DNA of 64,000 bases from Hymenobacter arizonensis. Lineage in GTDB: Bacteria; Bacteroidota; Bacteroidia; Cytophagales; Hymenobacteraceae. Of the stretch, positions 42,645-50,824 are shown one piece after another (positions within the stretch are counted from its first letter, which is position 1; each line of letters opens with the position of its first letter). The notes below the pieces were generated by a model. That model saw only the letters and a list, made by a program, of their open reading frames with translations, was not told the DNA's origin and searched no databases. The DNA lies in NCBI RefSeq assembly GCF_900115775.1, contig NZ_FOXS01000004.1, positions 248,001-312,000 on the forward strand. Reading direction: 5' to 3'. The translations under genes and the position numbers were made by a program.

Positions 42645-43649
42645 ATGACCGAAAAACTCCTGGCCCGCTTCCGCCTCACCCGGCAGCCCACCCTGAAGCT
42701 GTACCGCGGCTTTGGCAGCCCCACCTGCGTGGTAATGCAGGGCCACGCGTTCCGGCAAAGTCCGCTGGCGCGCCGCTACAATCGGGTAAACTTCTGGGCC
42801 AACGCCTGGGGCCTGCTGCGCCTGTTTCTGGTGCGGCCCTGGGCCGATGTGCCGGTGCGCGTGACTGTGGCCGGCCAAACTGCCGGCGCCCGCACCGACG
42901 CCGATGGTTTCTTCCGCTTCGAGCTGGAGCTGCCTGCGCCACTGCCGGCCGGCTGGCACCCGGCCCTGGCCGAGCTGCTCGACGCCAACACCGGCGCCCG
43001 CCTTGCCCATGCCACCGCCGAGGTGCACGTGCCCTACGAAACGCCCTACGCCTTCATTTCCGACATAGACGACACCTTTCTGGTCTCGCATTCGGCCACG
43101 CGCTGGCAGCGGTTGTGGGTGCTGCTGAGTCGCAACGCCCGCAGCCGAGCGCCTTTTGCCGACGTGGCCGCTCACTACCAATGGCTGGCCCAGGCCGGCC
43201 CGGCAACGCCCGCCCGCCCCAATGCCTTCTTCTACGTGAGCAGCAGCGAGTGGAACCTCTACGACTTCATCATGGAGTTTGCCGACCTCAACCGCATGCC
43301 CAAGGGCGTGTTTCAGCTCAGCCAGCTCAAGCGCCTGAGCCAGCTGCGCCAAACCGGCCAGAACAAGCACGCCACCAAGCTCGACCGCATCGTGCGCATT
43401 TTCGCGGCCTGCCCCGGCATGCGCTTCGTGCTGCTCGGCGACGACTCCCAGCACGACCCCGGCATTTACGAGGCCGTGGTGAAGCGCTTCCCGGGGCGCG
43501 TGCGGGCGGTGTATATCCGGCAGGTGCACGCCAGGGGCCGGGCAATGGCAGAGGCGGCTTTGGCCGAAATCAAGCGGGCGGGGGTGGAGACGTGCTACTT
43601 CGAGCACAGCCGCGATGCGTTGCAGCATTCGCAGAAAATGGAGTTGTAA
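42645..43649 (+). CDS. App1-type phosphatidate phosphatase (DUF2183)
   Basis: 334 residues from ATG 42645. The DUF2183 signature is complete: FISDIDDTFLVSHS near residue 143 (the DxDxT of haloacid-dehalogenase-like phosphatases), NAFFYVSSSEWNLYDFI near residue 195, and FVLLGDDSQHDPGIY near residue 265. N-terminal 130 residues form the usual beta-rich extension with an HAFRQSP stretch. In yeast, App1 dephosphorylates phosphatidate to diacylglycerol. Cytoplasmic or membrane-associated. Divergent from the lipid kinase. Confidence 0.9.
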   Translation: MTEKLLARFRLTRQPTLKLYRGFGSPTCVVMQGHAFRQSPLARRYNRVNFWANAWGLLRLFLVRPWADVPVRVTVAGQTAGARTDADGFFRFELELPAPLPAGWHPALAELLDANTGARLAHATAEVHVPYETPYAFISDIDDTFLVSHSATRWQRLWVLLSRNARSRAPFADVAAHYQWLAQAGPATPARPNAFFYVSSSEWNLYDFIMEFADLNRMPKGVFQLSQLKRLSQLRQTGQNKHATKLDRIVRIFAACPGMRFVLLGDDSQHDPGIYEAVVKRFPGRVRAVYIRQVHARGRAMAEAALAEIKRAGVETCYFEHSRDALQHSQKMEL

Positions 43650-43757
43650 AGAGGTTGGAGTTGTGGCTGCATGCTGCCTCAACTCACGCAGCAAAAAGCC
43701 CCGTCAGCTATGGGTTCGTGCTTGTCCGCATTAGTAGGGTAGCTCTTGCCAGCCGCT

Positions 43758-43863
43758 GAAACGGCCCGGTCCGACCGCCCTAGGCGGTCCGACCGGTTGT
43801 CGTAACAACGATTTCCGCCGCCCAAAAATCGGTCGGACCGCCTAGGGCGGTCGGACCGGAGCA
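43758..43863. repeat. 106-bp palindromic element, copy 1
   Basis: GAAACGG, then arms of about 31 bases built around GACCGCCCTAGGCGGTCC and its complement, and a 34-base centre containing CAACGATTTCCGCCGCCC (43806-43823). It matches the copy at 49651-49756 over the full length when that copy is read on the other strand. No open frame. Confidence 0.9.
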
Positions 43864-43918
43864 ACGACCTAAAGCCAGCTACTGGCGGAGCTTTTGTGGC
43901 TTGCTGCTGCTTCAGAAA

Positions 43919-45235
43919 TCAATCAGGCATCAAGGGTTTCACGGCTTGGCCTTGCTGCACACCCTGCGCTTTCAGCGGCGCACCGTTGAGGGTGACGTTC
44001 TCAAATTTCACGTCTGGGTACTTGTTTGGGAAGGCTGGGGTTTCAGCCGTGGCCACCACGTTTTTGAAGGTAATGTTCGACACCTTGTCGGTGGAGTTGC
44101 CATTGAGTACCGCAAACTGCTTGCAGTTCACCTTGACATTGGAAACAGTGATGTTGCGGATGGTGCCAAAGGGCTTCTCCTCGCTGCCGGCCATGTTGAA
44201 AAACTGCGTCCACGGCGACAGCGTGACGATGGTGCCGCAGTGGCCAGTCACGTTCTCAATGGTGATGTTTTCATACACTTGGTAGGTGTCGGGGCGCATC
44301 TTGAACAGCAGCAGAGGCCGGTCGTTTTCCACCTTGCAGTTGCGCATCGTGATGCGGTTGGCGTGGATGCATTCGCTGCCGCAGGTCAGGGCCGCGTGCA
44401 CGGCGCCGAAGGTGCAGCCTTCTATCAACACGTCCTCAATGGGGCCGTTTTCCGGCAGCTTGTGGGCATTGGGGCCTTTGCCGCCCTTGATGGCAATGGC
44501 GTCGTCGTTGACGGAAATGTAGCAGTTGCGGACGGTTACTTTCTTGCACACATCGATGTCGATGCCATCGGTGCTGGGGGCCTTCACCGGCTGGAAAGGC
44601 GAGCGGATGTCGCAGCCCTCAATGAGCACGTTGTTGCACTGGTACAGGTGCGTGGTCCAGAACCCGGCATTGTGCAGCTTCGCGTTTTTGATGGTCACGT
44701 TGTTGCTGCCCCAAATGAAAACCAGCCGCGGCCGGTGCACCTCCAGGTTGGTCGACGCCTTGCCAATCTTTTGCATGGAGTCGCGGTGGGCCCAGAAGGT
44801 TTTCCAAAACCGCAGGCCGTTGCCGTCGATGGTGCCGGGGCCGGTGATGCTGAAGTTATCAACCTGCTTTGCGTTGACGAGGGCCGCGTAATAGTCGAGG
44901 TTCTGGCCCTCCATGCGCGACGGCACCAGGGGGTAGTCCGCAATGTTATCTGAGCCTTTGAGCTTGGCGCCGGCCTGCAGCCGCAGCTGGGTTTTGGGCT
45001 TGAAAAACAGTGCTCCGCTCAGGAACACGCCCTTGGGCACCACCACCGTACCCCCACCGTTGGCATTGGCTTGGTCAATGGCTTTCTGAATGGCCTGGGT
45101 ATTTAGCTTGGTGCTATCGGTGCTGGCCCCAAACCGGGTGATGACGTACTCCTTGGGGGCCGCGGCCTTCTTCGGGTGGAAGGGCAGCGAAAAAGCAGCC
45201 CACCAAATGGATAGCAGCGTAATTATGATTTTCAT
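43919..45235 (-). CDS. GH28 polygalacturonase-like glycoside hydrolase
   Basis: 438 residues with a signal peptide (IITLLSIWWAAFSLP). Right-handed parallel beta-helix repeats are evident (ITMRNCKVEND, ITIENVTGHC, ITVSNVKVNCK). Catalytic segments of family 28 are STDGIDID near residue 225 and NDDAIAIKGG near residue 245 (the three Asp), and GSECIHANRIT near 284 in the position of the GxG or GSE motif. The family acts on galacturonans, and exo-acting members have this size. Secreted to the periplasm or surface. No other pectin genes lie in the window, so this is an isolated scavenging enzyme here. Confidence 0.9.
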   Translation of the reverse strand: MKIIITLLSIWWAAFSLPFHPKKAAAPKEYVITRFGASTDSTKLNTQAIQKAIDQANANGGGTVVVPKGVFLSGALFFKPKTQLRLQAGAKLKGSDNIADYPLVPSRMEGQNLDYYAALVNAKQVDNFSITGPGTIDGNGLRFWKTFWAHRDSMQKIGKASTNLEVHRPRLVFIWGSNNVTIKNAKLHNAGFWTTHLYQCNNVLIEGCDIRSPFQPVKAPSTDGIDIDVCKKVTVRNCYISVNDDAIAIKGGKGPNAHKLPENGPIEDVLIEGCTFGAVHAALTCGSECIHANRITMRNCKVENDRPLLLFKMRPDTYQVYENITIENVTGHCGTIVTLSPWTQFFNMAGSEEKPFGTIRNITVSNVKVNCKQFAVLNGNSTDKVSNITFKNVVATAETPAFPNKYPDVKFENVTLNGAPLKAQGVQQGQAVKPLMPD

Positions 45236-45753
45236 AGGGCGGGGAAAGATGGTGACTCAGCAAAGAAGGGCGTTCTCCCAGGGAGTACTGTTCTGTAGTC
45301 ACCTGATAGGTGGTTTTTGTAGAGCCCTTCTCCAAACTGCTTCAGCAGCTACATCGTCTTGTTACCCTCTTCTAAAGTCAATCGACAGCGACTGGGGCAG
45401 CAATGATTCAGGCAGTGGCAACTGAGCTAAAAAAGCTTCAGCGGAGCGTGTTACCAATCTAAAGCCGCATCAGTCGTTTTAAGAATCATCAATTTATTTG
45501 CAACGCCACTTGCCTTACACAAAGCGCCGTCGCATTTGCACGACATTGGCGTGCCTGACGAGCGGATAGTGAAAAGCATTGGCGAAGGCAGGAGCTTGGC
45601 GGAGCAGCTGTAGCCGAGTCTTACAGTTGCTGTAGTGCCCCATAGGTATAATTGATGCACGTATGGCCTTTGCGTAAGTCAAAGCACAAGAGGCTTTTGC
45701 AACCCGCACAATATTTGCGGCATCCTATGCATTGTATCGCAAACCGCAATGCT
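45236..45753. other. Long intergenic stretch without a gene
   Basis: About 520 bases between the divergent GH28 and PA14/OmpA genes. Open frames are short and lack coding character. I see no repeat or terminator. The regulatory sites of both genes must lie here; none has a confident −7 box. Confidence 0.4.
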
Positions 45754-46773
45754 ATGGACACTTACCGGAACAACTTGTTGGGCGACGCAAGGAAGAAATG
45801 GATTGGCTTGGCCCTGGCGCTGGTGTTAGTGGCCACCCCGGGTCGGGCGCAAACCCAGGCCCTGCCCACCGGCGACGGCCTGAAGGGCGCTTACTACCGT
45901 GGCCCCAACTTCGACAGCTTTGTGCTGACCCGGCGCGATGCCACCATCGATTTCGATTGGAATTTCCGCCCACCCGGCCCGGGCTTGCCCAACGAATACT
46001 TCTCGGTGCGCTGGACCGGCTGGCTAGTAGCCCCCGCCACGGGGCGCTTCCTGTTTCACGCCCGCGTCGACGATGGCATTCGGGTGTGGATTGACGATGA
46101 GCTTATTCTGGACGAGTGGCGCCCGCAGCGGGTTCGCGACTTCACCGCCACCATCGCCTTAAACCAGGGCACCGCTTACCGCCTGAAAGTTGAGTATTTT
46201 CAGGACATTCTGCACACCCGCGCCTTCCTCAACTGGTCGCCGCCCGACGAGTCGAACACCGACCGGCGTGCCAACGCCAACGCCTCCATCCCGACCCGCT
46301 ACCTCTTCAGCACGAACCCCGGCCCCGCCTTGGTCGCTGTAGTTACAACGCCGCCAGCGGCCCCTGCAGCAGTGCCGCCGCCCGCCCCAGTTGCCGACAC
46401 TAGTCGCAACGCGCAGGTAGCCCGCCTGGCAAAAGGGGAGGGGCTCAACTTGCCAGAAATGTATTTCCAGCAAGGCAAGGCCATATTGCTGCCCCCTGCC
46501 CGAGCGGCCCTCAACCGCCTGGCCCCCGCGCTGCTGGCCACCCCCGACCGCCGGTTTGAAGTGCAGGGCCACACCGACAACGTGGGTACGCCCGAGCTAA
46601 ACCTTCAGCTTTCCCAGCGCCGCGCCGAGGCCGTTTGCCGCTACCTCATCGCCCGCGGCGTGCCTGCCGAACAGCTGGCCCCCACGGGCTACGGCAGCAC
46701 CCAACCCGTGGCCGACAACGCCGACCCCGCCCAGCGCCCGCTCAACCGCCGCGTGGTGCTGCGCCGCCTCTAA
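45754..46773 (+). CDS. PA14 domain and OmpA C-terminal domain protein
   Basis: 339 residues from ATG 45754, the last start before the signal peptide (GLALALVLVATPGRAQ). Residues 40-175 are a PA14 domain (GLKGAYYRGPNFDSFVLTRR, RFLFHARVDDGIRVWIDDELILDEW, AYRLKVEYFQ). After a Pro/Ala linker comes an OmpA C-terminal domain (ILLPPARAALNRLAPALLATP, VQGHTDNVGTPELNLQLSQRRAEAV, GYGSTQPVADN) with the peptidoglycan-binding NxxLSxxRA and Asp-Arg pattern. So a carbohydrate- or adhesion-type domain would be anchored to peptidoglycan. Monocistronic. Confidence 0.88.
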   Translation: MDTYRNNLLGDARKKWIGLALALVLVATPGRAQTQALPTGDGLKGAYYRGPNFDSFVLTRRDATIDFDWNFRPPGPGLPNEYFSVRWTGWLVAPATGRFLFHARVDDGIRVWIDDELILDEWRPQRVRDFTATIALNQGTAYRLKVEYFQDILHTRAFLNWSPPDESNTDRRANANASIPTRYLFSTNPGPALVAVVTTPPAAPAAVPPPAPVADTSRNAQVARLAKGEGLNLPEMYFQQGKAILLPPARAALNRLAPALLATPDRRFEVQGHTDNVGTPELNLQLSQRRAEAVCRYLIARGVPAEQLAPTGYGSTQPVADNADPAQRPLNRRVVLRRL

Positions 46774-46792
46774 ACCCGTGGGCGATGGGACG

Positions 46793-47332
46793 CTACGCCT
46801 GGTCGGGCTCGTAGGTGAGCAGGGCCACGCCGGTGCTGGTGGTGCGGGAGTTCACCAGCCGCAGCTTGGCTCGGCTTTCCTCTACAAACAGGCGCTTACC
46901 ACTGCCCAGCACCAGTGGGTGCACCATGAGGCGGTATTCGTCGATGAGGTGGTGCGCCATCAGGGTGCGCACGAGCTGCCCGCTGCCGTAGATGAGGAGG
47001 TTGGTGCCGGGCTGCTGCTTTAGCTGGGTCACGGCTGCTACTACGTCGCCGTCGAGCAGGGAGGCGTTCCATTCCATTTCACGCAGGGTGGTCGAAGCTA
47101 CGAATTTGGGCATGCTGTTCATGCGGTCGCCGAAGCCGCCGTCGCCGCCCATTTTGGGCCAGGCCGCCGCGAATCCCTCGTAGGTGATGCGGCCCAGCAG
47201 CAGGGCGTCGCTGGCGTAAAAGGCTTCGGATTGGAACTCGCCTACTTCGTCGTTGAAATAAGGGCCTGTCCAGGCGGGTTCTTCCATGATGCCGTCGAGG
47301 GTGAGGTACATGGCTACAACTATCTTTCTCAT
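46793..47332 (-). CDS. Dihydrofolate reductase / RibD C-terminal family protein
   Basis: 179 residues of the DHFR-like fold (RibD_C). MRKIVVAMYLTLDGIMEEPAW at the start, LLLGRITYEGFAAAWP near residue 45, STTLREMEWNASLL near 78 and IYGSGQLVRTLMAHHLIDEYRLMVHPLVLGSGKRLF near 113-148 are the usual landmarks. The real substrate of such stand-alone proteins is mostly unknown; they bind NADPH. Third gene of the leftward doxX-like, VOC, RibD-like run, 53 bases after the VOC stop. Confidence 0.9.
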   Translation of the reverse strand: MRKIVVAMYLTLDGIMEEPAWTGPYFNDEVGEFQSEAFYASDALLLGRITYEGFAAAWPKMGGDGGFGDRMNSMPKFVASTTLREMEWNASLLDGDVVAAVTQLKQQPGTNLLIYGSGQLVRTLMAHHLIDEYRLMVHPLVLGSGKRLFVEESRAKLRLVNSRTTSTGVALLTYEPDQA

Positions 47333-47385
47333 GGTGAGTTGGGCGGTGATGTGGTGGGAAATGTCAAACGCAAAATGCTGCGTAT

Positions 47386-47820
47386 CTATAGGTTGGGGCT
47401 TGTGTCAGCAGGTGTGTAGTTGAACAGCCAGGTCTTGCCATACCGGTCGGTGATGGAGCCGAAGGTGCCCCAGAACATCTCGGCCAGTGGGTCGACCACG
47501 GTGCCGCCCGCCGCGAGCTTAGCGAATAGGGTGGTGATTTCCTCGGGGCTGTCGCAGTTCAGGCACAACGACACGGTGTTGCCCTCGGTGAGGCTGCCGA
47601 CGGGACCACCGCCGCCCACATCGGAGGCCATCAGAACCAGGCTGCCGTGGGTGAGCATGGAGTGGAGCACCTTGTGGCCATCGGCGGCGGGCACTTGGTC
47701 GGCCAGGGCCGATTCGGCAAAGGACTGAACCACCAGCTCGCCGCCAAGGCAGCTCTGGTAGAAGGTCATGGCCTCGCGGCAGTTGCCTTCAAAGGAGAGG
47801 TAGGGACTAAGCTGTGGCAT
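47386..47820 (-). CDS. VOC-family (PhnB/glyoxalase-like) protein
   Basis: 144 residues from ATG 47820; the longer frame to 48105 would overlap the DoxX gene and is not coding-like. A single pair of VOC modules: LSPYLSFEGNCREAMTFYQSCLGGEL at the start, GSLVLMASDVGG in the middle, and MFWGTFGSITDRYGKTWLFN at the end, which is the PhnB/DUF1428-like subfamily. Metal-dependent isomerase, dioxygenase or demethylase activities are possible. It overlaps the DoxX-like gene by 14 bases, showing translational coupling. Confidence 0.9.
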   Translation of the reverse strand: MPQLSPYLSFEGNCREAMTFYQSCLGGELVVQSFAESALADQVPAADGHKVLHSMLTHGSLVLMASDVGGGGPVGSLTEGNTVSLCLNCDSPEEITTLFAKLAAGGTVVDPLAEMFWGTFGSITDRYGKTWLFNYTPADTSPNL

Positions 47821-48256
47821 GGCTGGAAGGGGAAGTAGGGAGTGAGATGAAAGCAGATTCCTGCAAAGCGGAGGGGACTTGGGTAGTCGTGCGCAGGTAG
47901 TTTTTCCACAGCGAGCGCAAGCCCAGCAGCAGCGCCAGCGCCACCAGCGGCGGCAGCACTCCTTCAGCCCCTGCCTCCGAGAAATACCACGAGGCCGAGG
48001 CCCCGATAAAATTGATGGTGAAGCCCGCAAACGCCCACTCCTTGAGCACGCGCGAATAGGGCTGCAGCAGGGCCAGGGCGCCAAAAATTTTGGCAGTGCC
48101 CACAATGGTCAGCAAGTACACGGGGTAGCCCAGCTGCTGCATGGCTGCCTGACCGTTTGCCTCGCGCAGCGCACCCGCCGCGCCATCGGCCAACATAAGC
48201 AAAGAAAACAGGCCAGTGAGGCCCCAGTAAAGCCGAATTGTGGTTTTTGGTTTCAT
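47807..48256 (-). CDS. DoxX-like membrane protein
   Basis: 149 residues with four membrane helices (LYWGLTGLFSLLMLADGAAG, YPVYLLTIVGTAKIFGALALL, WAFAGFTINFIGASASWYF, LPPLVALALLLGLRSL). The GTAKIFGALALL and KEWAFAGFTINFIGA segments are typical of the DoxX-like (DUF417/DoxX) families found in Bacteroidota. First gene of a leftward operon with the VOC and RibD-like genes. Divergent from the GlxA-type regulator, which is the natural candidate controller (inference). Confidence 0.8.
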   Translation of the reverse strand: MKPKTTIRLYWGLTGLFSLLMLADGAAGALREANGQAAMQQLGYPVYLLTIVGTAKIFGALALLQPYSRVLKEWAFAGFTINFIGASASWYFSEAGAEGVLPPLVALALLLGLRSLWKNYLRTTTQVPSALQESAFISLPTSPSSHATA

Positions 48257-48402
48257 GGTATCGGGGTTTTGAGGGTGGAGAAATCGAACGTGTTTGCCGC
48301 TTTGGTGTTGCCTAAAATGTTTAGCAAATGTATTAGCAAGCTGGGGGTAAGCAATGGGGTGATTGCGCCGATATAGGGGGGTATTTGCGCCAATGATTTT
48401 GC

Positions 48403-48410
48403 TACATTTG
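48403..48410 (+). promoter_or_regulatory. −7 box TACATTTG immediately before the regulator ATG
   Basis: Exact TAnnTTTG match only four bases before the ATG at 48415. If used, the transcript would start at or next to the start codon. A TTG at 48385-48387 leaves a 15-base spacer, short for a −33 box. Confidence 0.4.
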
Positions 48411-48414
48411 GGGC

Positions 48415-49395
48415 ATGAAGCACATATCCATTCTGGTGCCCGCGAGCGATGCCGTGGTGGGCAGTATTGAGGGCCCGCACAAGGTGTTCACGCAGGTAAA
48501 TGCCCTGCTGCGCAGCATGGGCCGCGAGCCCGCCTTCCACATCGAGCTGGTGGGCCTTACCGAGTACAAAACCTTCAACAACGGCCTCTTTACCCTGCAC
48601 GCCGACCGCACCACGCAGGAGGATTTTCGCACCGACCTCATCATCATCCCGGCCCCGCACGGCGACATGCGCGAGGCCATCGCCCTCAACAGCGAGCTCA
48701 TTGCCTGGGTAAAGCGCCAGCACCAGCAGGGCGCCGAAGTGGCGAGCCTCTGCATGGGCGCCTTCCTGCTGGCCGCCACCGGCCTGCTCGACGGCCGCAA
48801 GTGCGCCACCCATTGGATTGCCGCCCACGACTTCCGCCTGATGTACCCCAACGTGACGCTGGTAGACGAGCGGGTGATTACCGACGAAGGCGGTCTGTAC
48901 TCCAGCGGCGGCGCCTATTCCTACCTGAACCTGGTGCTTTACCTCATCGAGAAATACGTGGGCCGTGAGCTGGCCGTGTGCATCGCCAAGGTCTTCCAGA
49001 TTGACATGGCCCGCGGCAGCCAGTCGCCCTTTGTCATTTTCCGCGGCTTGAAAGAGCACGAAGACGAGCCCATCAAAAAGGCCCAGGAATTCATTGAGGC
49101 CAATTTTCAGAACAAAATTTCCGTTGACGAGTTGGCGGCCATGGCCTTCCTCAGCCGCCGCAACTTCGAGCGCCGCTTCAAGAAATCGACTTTCAATACC
49201 GTGGCCGAGTACATTCAGCGCGTCAAGATTGAAGCAGCCAAAATGAGCCTGGAGTCGTCGCGGGAGAACGTGAACGAGGTGATGTATTCCGTGGGCTATT
49301 CCGACACCAAAGCGTTTCGTGCCCTCTTTAAGAAGCTAACGGGCGTATCGCCGGTGGCGTACCGGGAGAAATACAGCCGGAAGGAGGCTGCGTAG
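48415..49395 (+). CDS. GlxA-type AraC-family transcriptional regulator
   Basis: 326 residues. The N-terminal half is a DJ-1/PfpI-like domain (ISILVPASDAVVGSIEGPHKVF, DLIIIPAPHGDM, GAEVASLCMGAFLLAATGLLDGRKCATHW with Cys in the nucleophile-elbow position), as in GlxA regulators. The C-terminal 110 residues are two AraC helix-turn-helix motifs (ISVDELAAMAFLSRRNFERRFKKSTF, NVNEVMYSVGYSDTKAFRALFKKLTGVSPVAYREKY). It binds DNA and probably a small ligand. Divergent from the DoxX-VOC-RibD operon across 158 bases, so it most likely controls that operon and itself. Confidence 0.92.
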   Translation: MKHISILVPASDAVVGSIEGPHKVFTQVNALLRSMGREPAFHIELVGLTEYKTFNNGLFTLHADRTTQEDFRTDLIIIPAPHGDMREAIALNSELIAWVKRQHQQGAEVASLCMGAFLLAATGLLDGRKCATHWIAAHDFRLMYPNVTLVDERVITDEGGLYSSGGAYSYLNLVLYLIEKYVGRELAVCIAKVFQIDMARGSQSPFVIFRGLKEHEDEPIKKAQEFIEANFQNKISVDELAAMAFLSRRNFERRFKKSTFNTVAEYIQRVKIEAAKMSLESSRENVNEVMYSVGYSDTKAFRALFKKLTGVSPVAYREKYSRKEAA

Positions 49396-49464
49396 GGGCG
49401 GCCCGGTTTTAGACTCCAGCGGAAGCCGACCTTTTGGCCATGGAATAGGCTTCTTCCTGAATAA

Positions 49465-49594
49465 AAAAAGGCCGTCATGCAGAGCGCAGCGAAGCATGTC
49501 GCTCGCTTCGTTCAACGATTGAGTTAGTGCTGCCCGCGAGATGCTTGCCTACGGCGACCTGCGGTTCGCTGCGCTCTGCATGACGGTCTTTCTT
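49465..49594. repeat. Palindromic element, CGTCATGCAGAGCGCAGC type
   Basis: Arms of about 28 bases (49465-49492 and 49566-49594) match with few mismatches around GCCGTCATGCAGAGCGCAGC. T-runs and A-runs at the outer ends (AAAAAAAG, TCTTTCTT) make it able to act as a terminator. Related to the longer palindromes at 36034 and 50561. Confidence 0.8.
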
Positions 49595-49650
49595 AACAAG
49601 TTTTATTCGGGGATAGGTCTAATGTATCGGCCGGATTATTCCTTAGAGCG

Positions 49651-49756
49651 TGCTCCGGTCGGACCGCCCTAGGCGGTCCGACCGGTTGTCGGGCGGCGGA
49701 AATCGTTGCTACAACAATCGGTCGGACCGCCTAGGGCGGTCGGACCGGACCGTTTC
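49651..49756. repeat. 106-bp palindromic element, copy 2 (opposite orientation)
   Basis: On the minus strand it matches copy 1 at 43758-43863 from GAAACGG to GGAGCA with roughly ten differences, mostly in one five-base part of the centre. The centre motif appears as GGGCGGCGGAAATCGTTG at 49691-49708. Confidence 0.9.
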
Positions 49757-49836
49757 ACTGAGAGCCATCGTCAAAATATGGGTGAGGACAAGCCAGTGGC
49801 TGGCAGGGCTTTCTTGATAATAATGCACGAGGGGCT

Positions 49837-50475
49837 TTAATTCTTCGTGCCGCAGTCCCCGCAGAATTTCTGCTCGGGCTTCAGGCCAGTGCCGCAGCCG
49901 GTGCAGAATCGTTCTTGTGCTTTAGCTGCCGGGGTAGGAGTGCCGCACTGCGGGCAGAACTTTTGGCCGGCCGCTAGCTTGGCTTGGCAGCTAGGGCACT
50001 GCCGTAGGCCGTCGCGGTTCAGGAAATCGAGGTTTTTGGTGTAGTCCTGCTCGCGGGTTTTGGTTCGGATTTGCTCGCTGGTGGCTTGGGCCTGCTGGGC
50101 GCGCAGCTCCTCCTGTTCGTCGGGGGCGCAGTTTTCGCAGAGGCCCACGGCGGCGTTCCAGCAGGCGTCGGGGCACACCCAGTGGCCGCAGCGCGTGCAG
50201 TGCTTAAAGTGTTGCTTGCCCTCAGCTACGGCGGTTTCCATGGCTGAGTCGTGCGCTTTGCCGCCTACGGCCCGCTGCAGGTGGTAGGCCGCATTCTCGG
50301 CCCCGCCAAGGCCCCCAAACAGGCTGCTGGCGGCGCGCAGCACGCTGTGGGCTATGCCCATGGCATTGGGCTGAAACCGCGACATGTAGCCGTTGCGGCA
50401 CCGGTCGCAGTGAAACTTGAACTGAAAGCCTCGGTCAGTGGACAGGTCGTCGTGGTTGGCAACAAATTGTATCAT
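49837..50475 (-). CDS. Multi-zinc-ribbon protein
   Basis: 212 residues from ATG 50475. Cysteine pairs: CDRC near residue 22, CTRC, CENC in the middle, then CPSC, CPQC, CTGC and CGDC in the last 60 residues, so at least three zinc ribbons. Between the first pairs is a helical Gly/Ala-rich stretch (GGLGGAENAAYHLQRAVGG), and a QAQATSEQIRTKTREQDY coiled coil sits before the last ribbons. Homologues of this layout are found beside SPFH or TPM-type genes in other bacteria, but nothing of that kind is adjacent here. Probably a cytoplasmic scaffold or nucleic-acid binder; function unknown. Confidence 0.75.
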   Translation of the reverse strand: MIQFVANHDDLSTDRGFQFKFHCDRCRNGYMSRFQPNAMGIAHSVLRAASSLFGGLGGAENAAYHLQRAVGGKAHDSAMETAVAEGKQHFKHCTRCGHWVCPDACWNAAVGLCENCAPDEQEELRAQQAQATSEQIRTKTREQDYTKNLDFLNRDGLRQCPSCQAKLAAGQKFCPQCGTPTPAAKAQERFCTGCGTGLKPEQKFCGDCGTKN

Positions 50476-50560
50476 GGTGCTTAATAGCAGAAAAGGTGAG
50501 AGATATGGGCAAAAATAGAGGAAAGTTGAGTGGCCGGGTGGTGTTACAGAAGACAATAAC

Positions 50561-50750
50561 AACGACATGCTCATCTGGCGTCCGCGCAGCTAAAGCATCT
50601 CGCTCGCTTCGTCTGTCATCCTGAGCTTGCAAAGGACCTTCTCACCGTAGAACAGTGCGTTCAGGCGTGAGAAGATGCTTCCTGCGTCAGCATGACAGAC
50701 GAAGCGAGCGAGATGCTTCGGCTGCGCGAACGCGAGATGAGCATGACGTT
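50561..50750. repeat. 190-bp palindrome, CTGTCATCCTGAGC type
   Basis: Arms of about 80 bases (50561-50645 and 50663-50750) pair with scattered mismatches around GCATCTCGCTCGCTTCGTCTG and its complement. The inner loop is about 15-20 bases. Shares the CTGTCAT...GCTGAGC sequence with the palindrome at 36034. Confidence 0.85.
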
Positions 50751-50770
50751 CTGATAAGTAGGTACTGCCA

Positions 50771-50803
50771 TAAAAAAGCCCACCCGATTACCGGATGGGC
50801 TTT
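50771..50803 (-). terminator. Rho-independent terminator of icd
   Basis: On the minus strand AAAGCCCATCCGG pairs with TCGGGTGGGCTTT and continues into TTTTTA, 22 bases after the icd stop codon. Confidence 0.9.
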
Positions 50804-50824
50804 CCCTGACTGAAGCAGCTGCGC

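Noticed and set aside
43758..49756. A core that flips inside fixed palindromic arms of the two 106-bp elements
   Set aside because: The 34-base centres first appeared inverted relative to each other, but the asymmetric GAAACGG end is inverted with them. The whole element is simply in the opposite orientation, so no internal inversion is needed.
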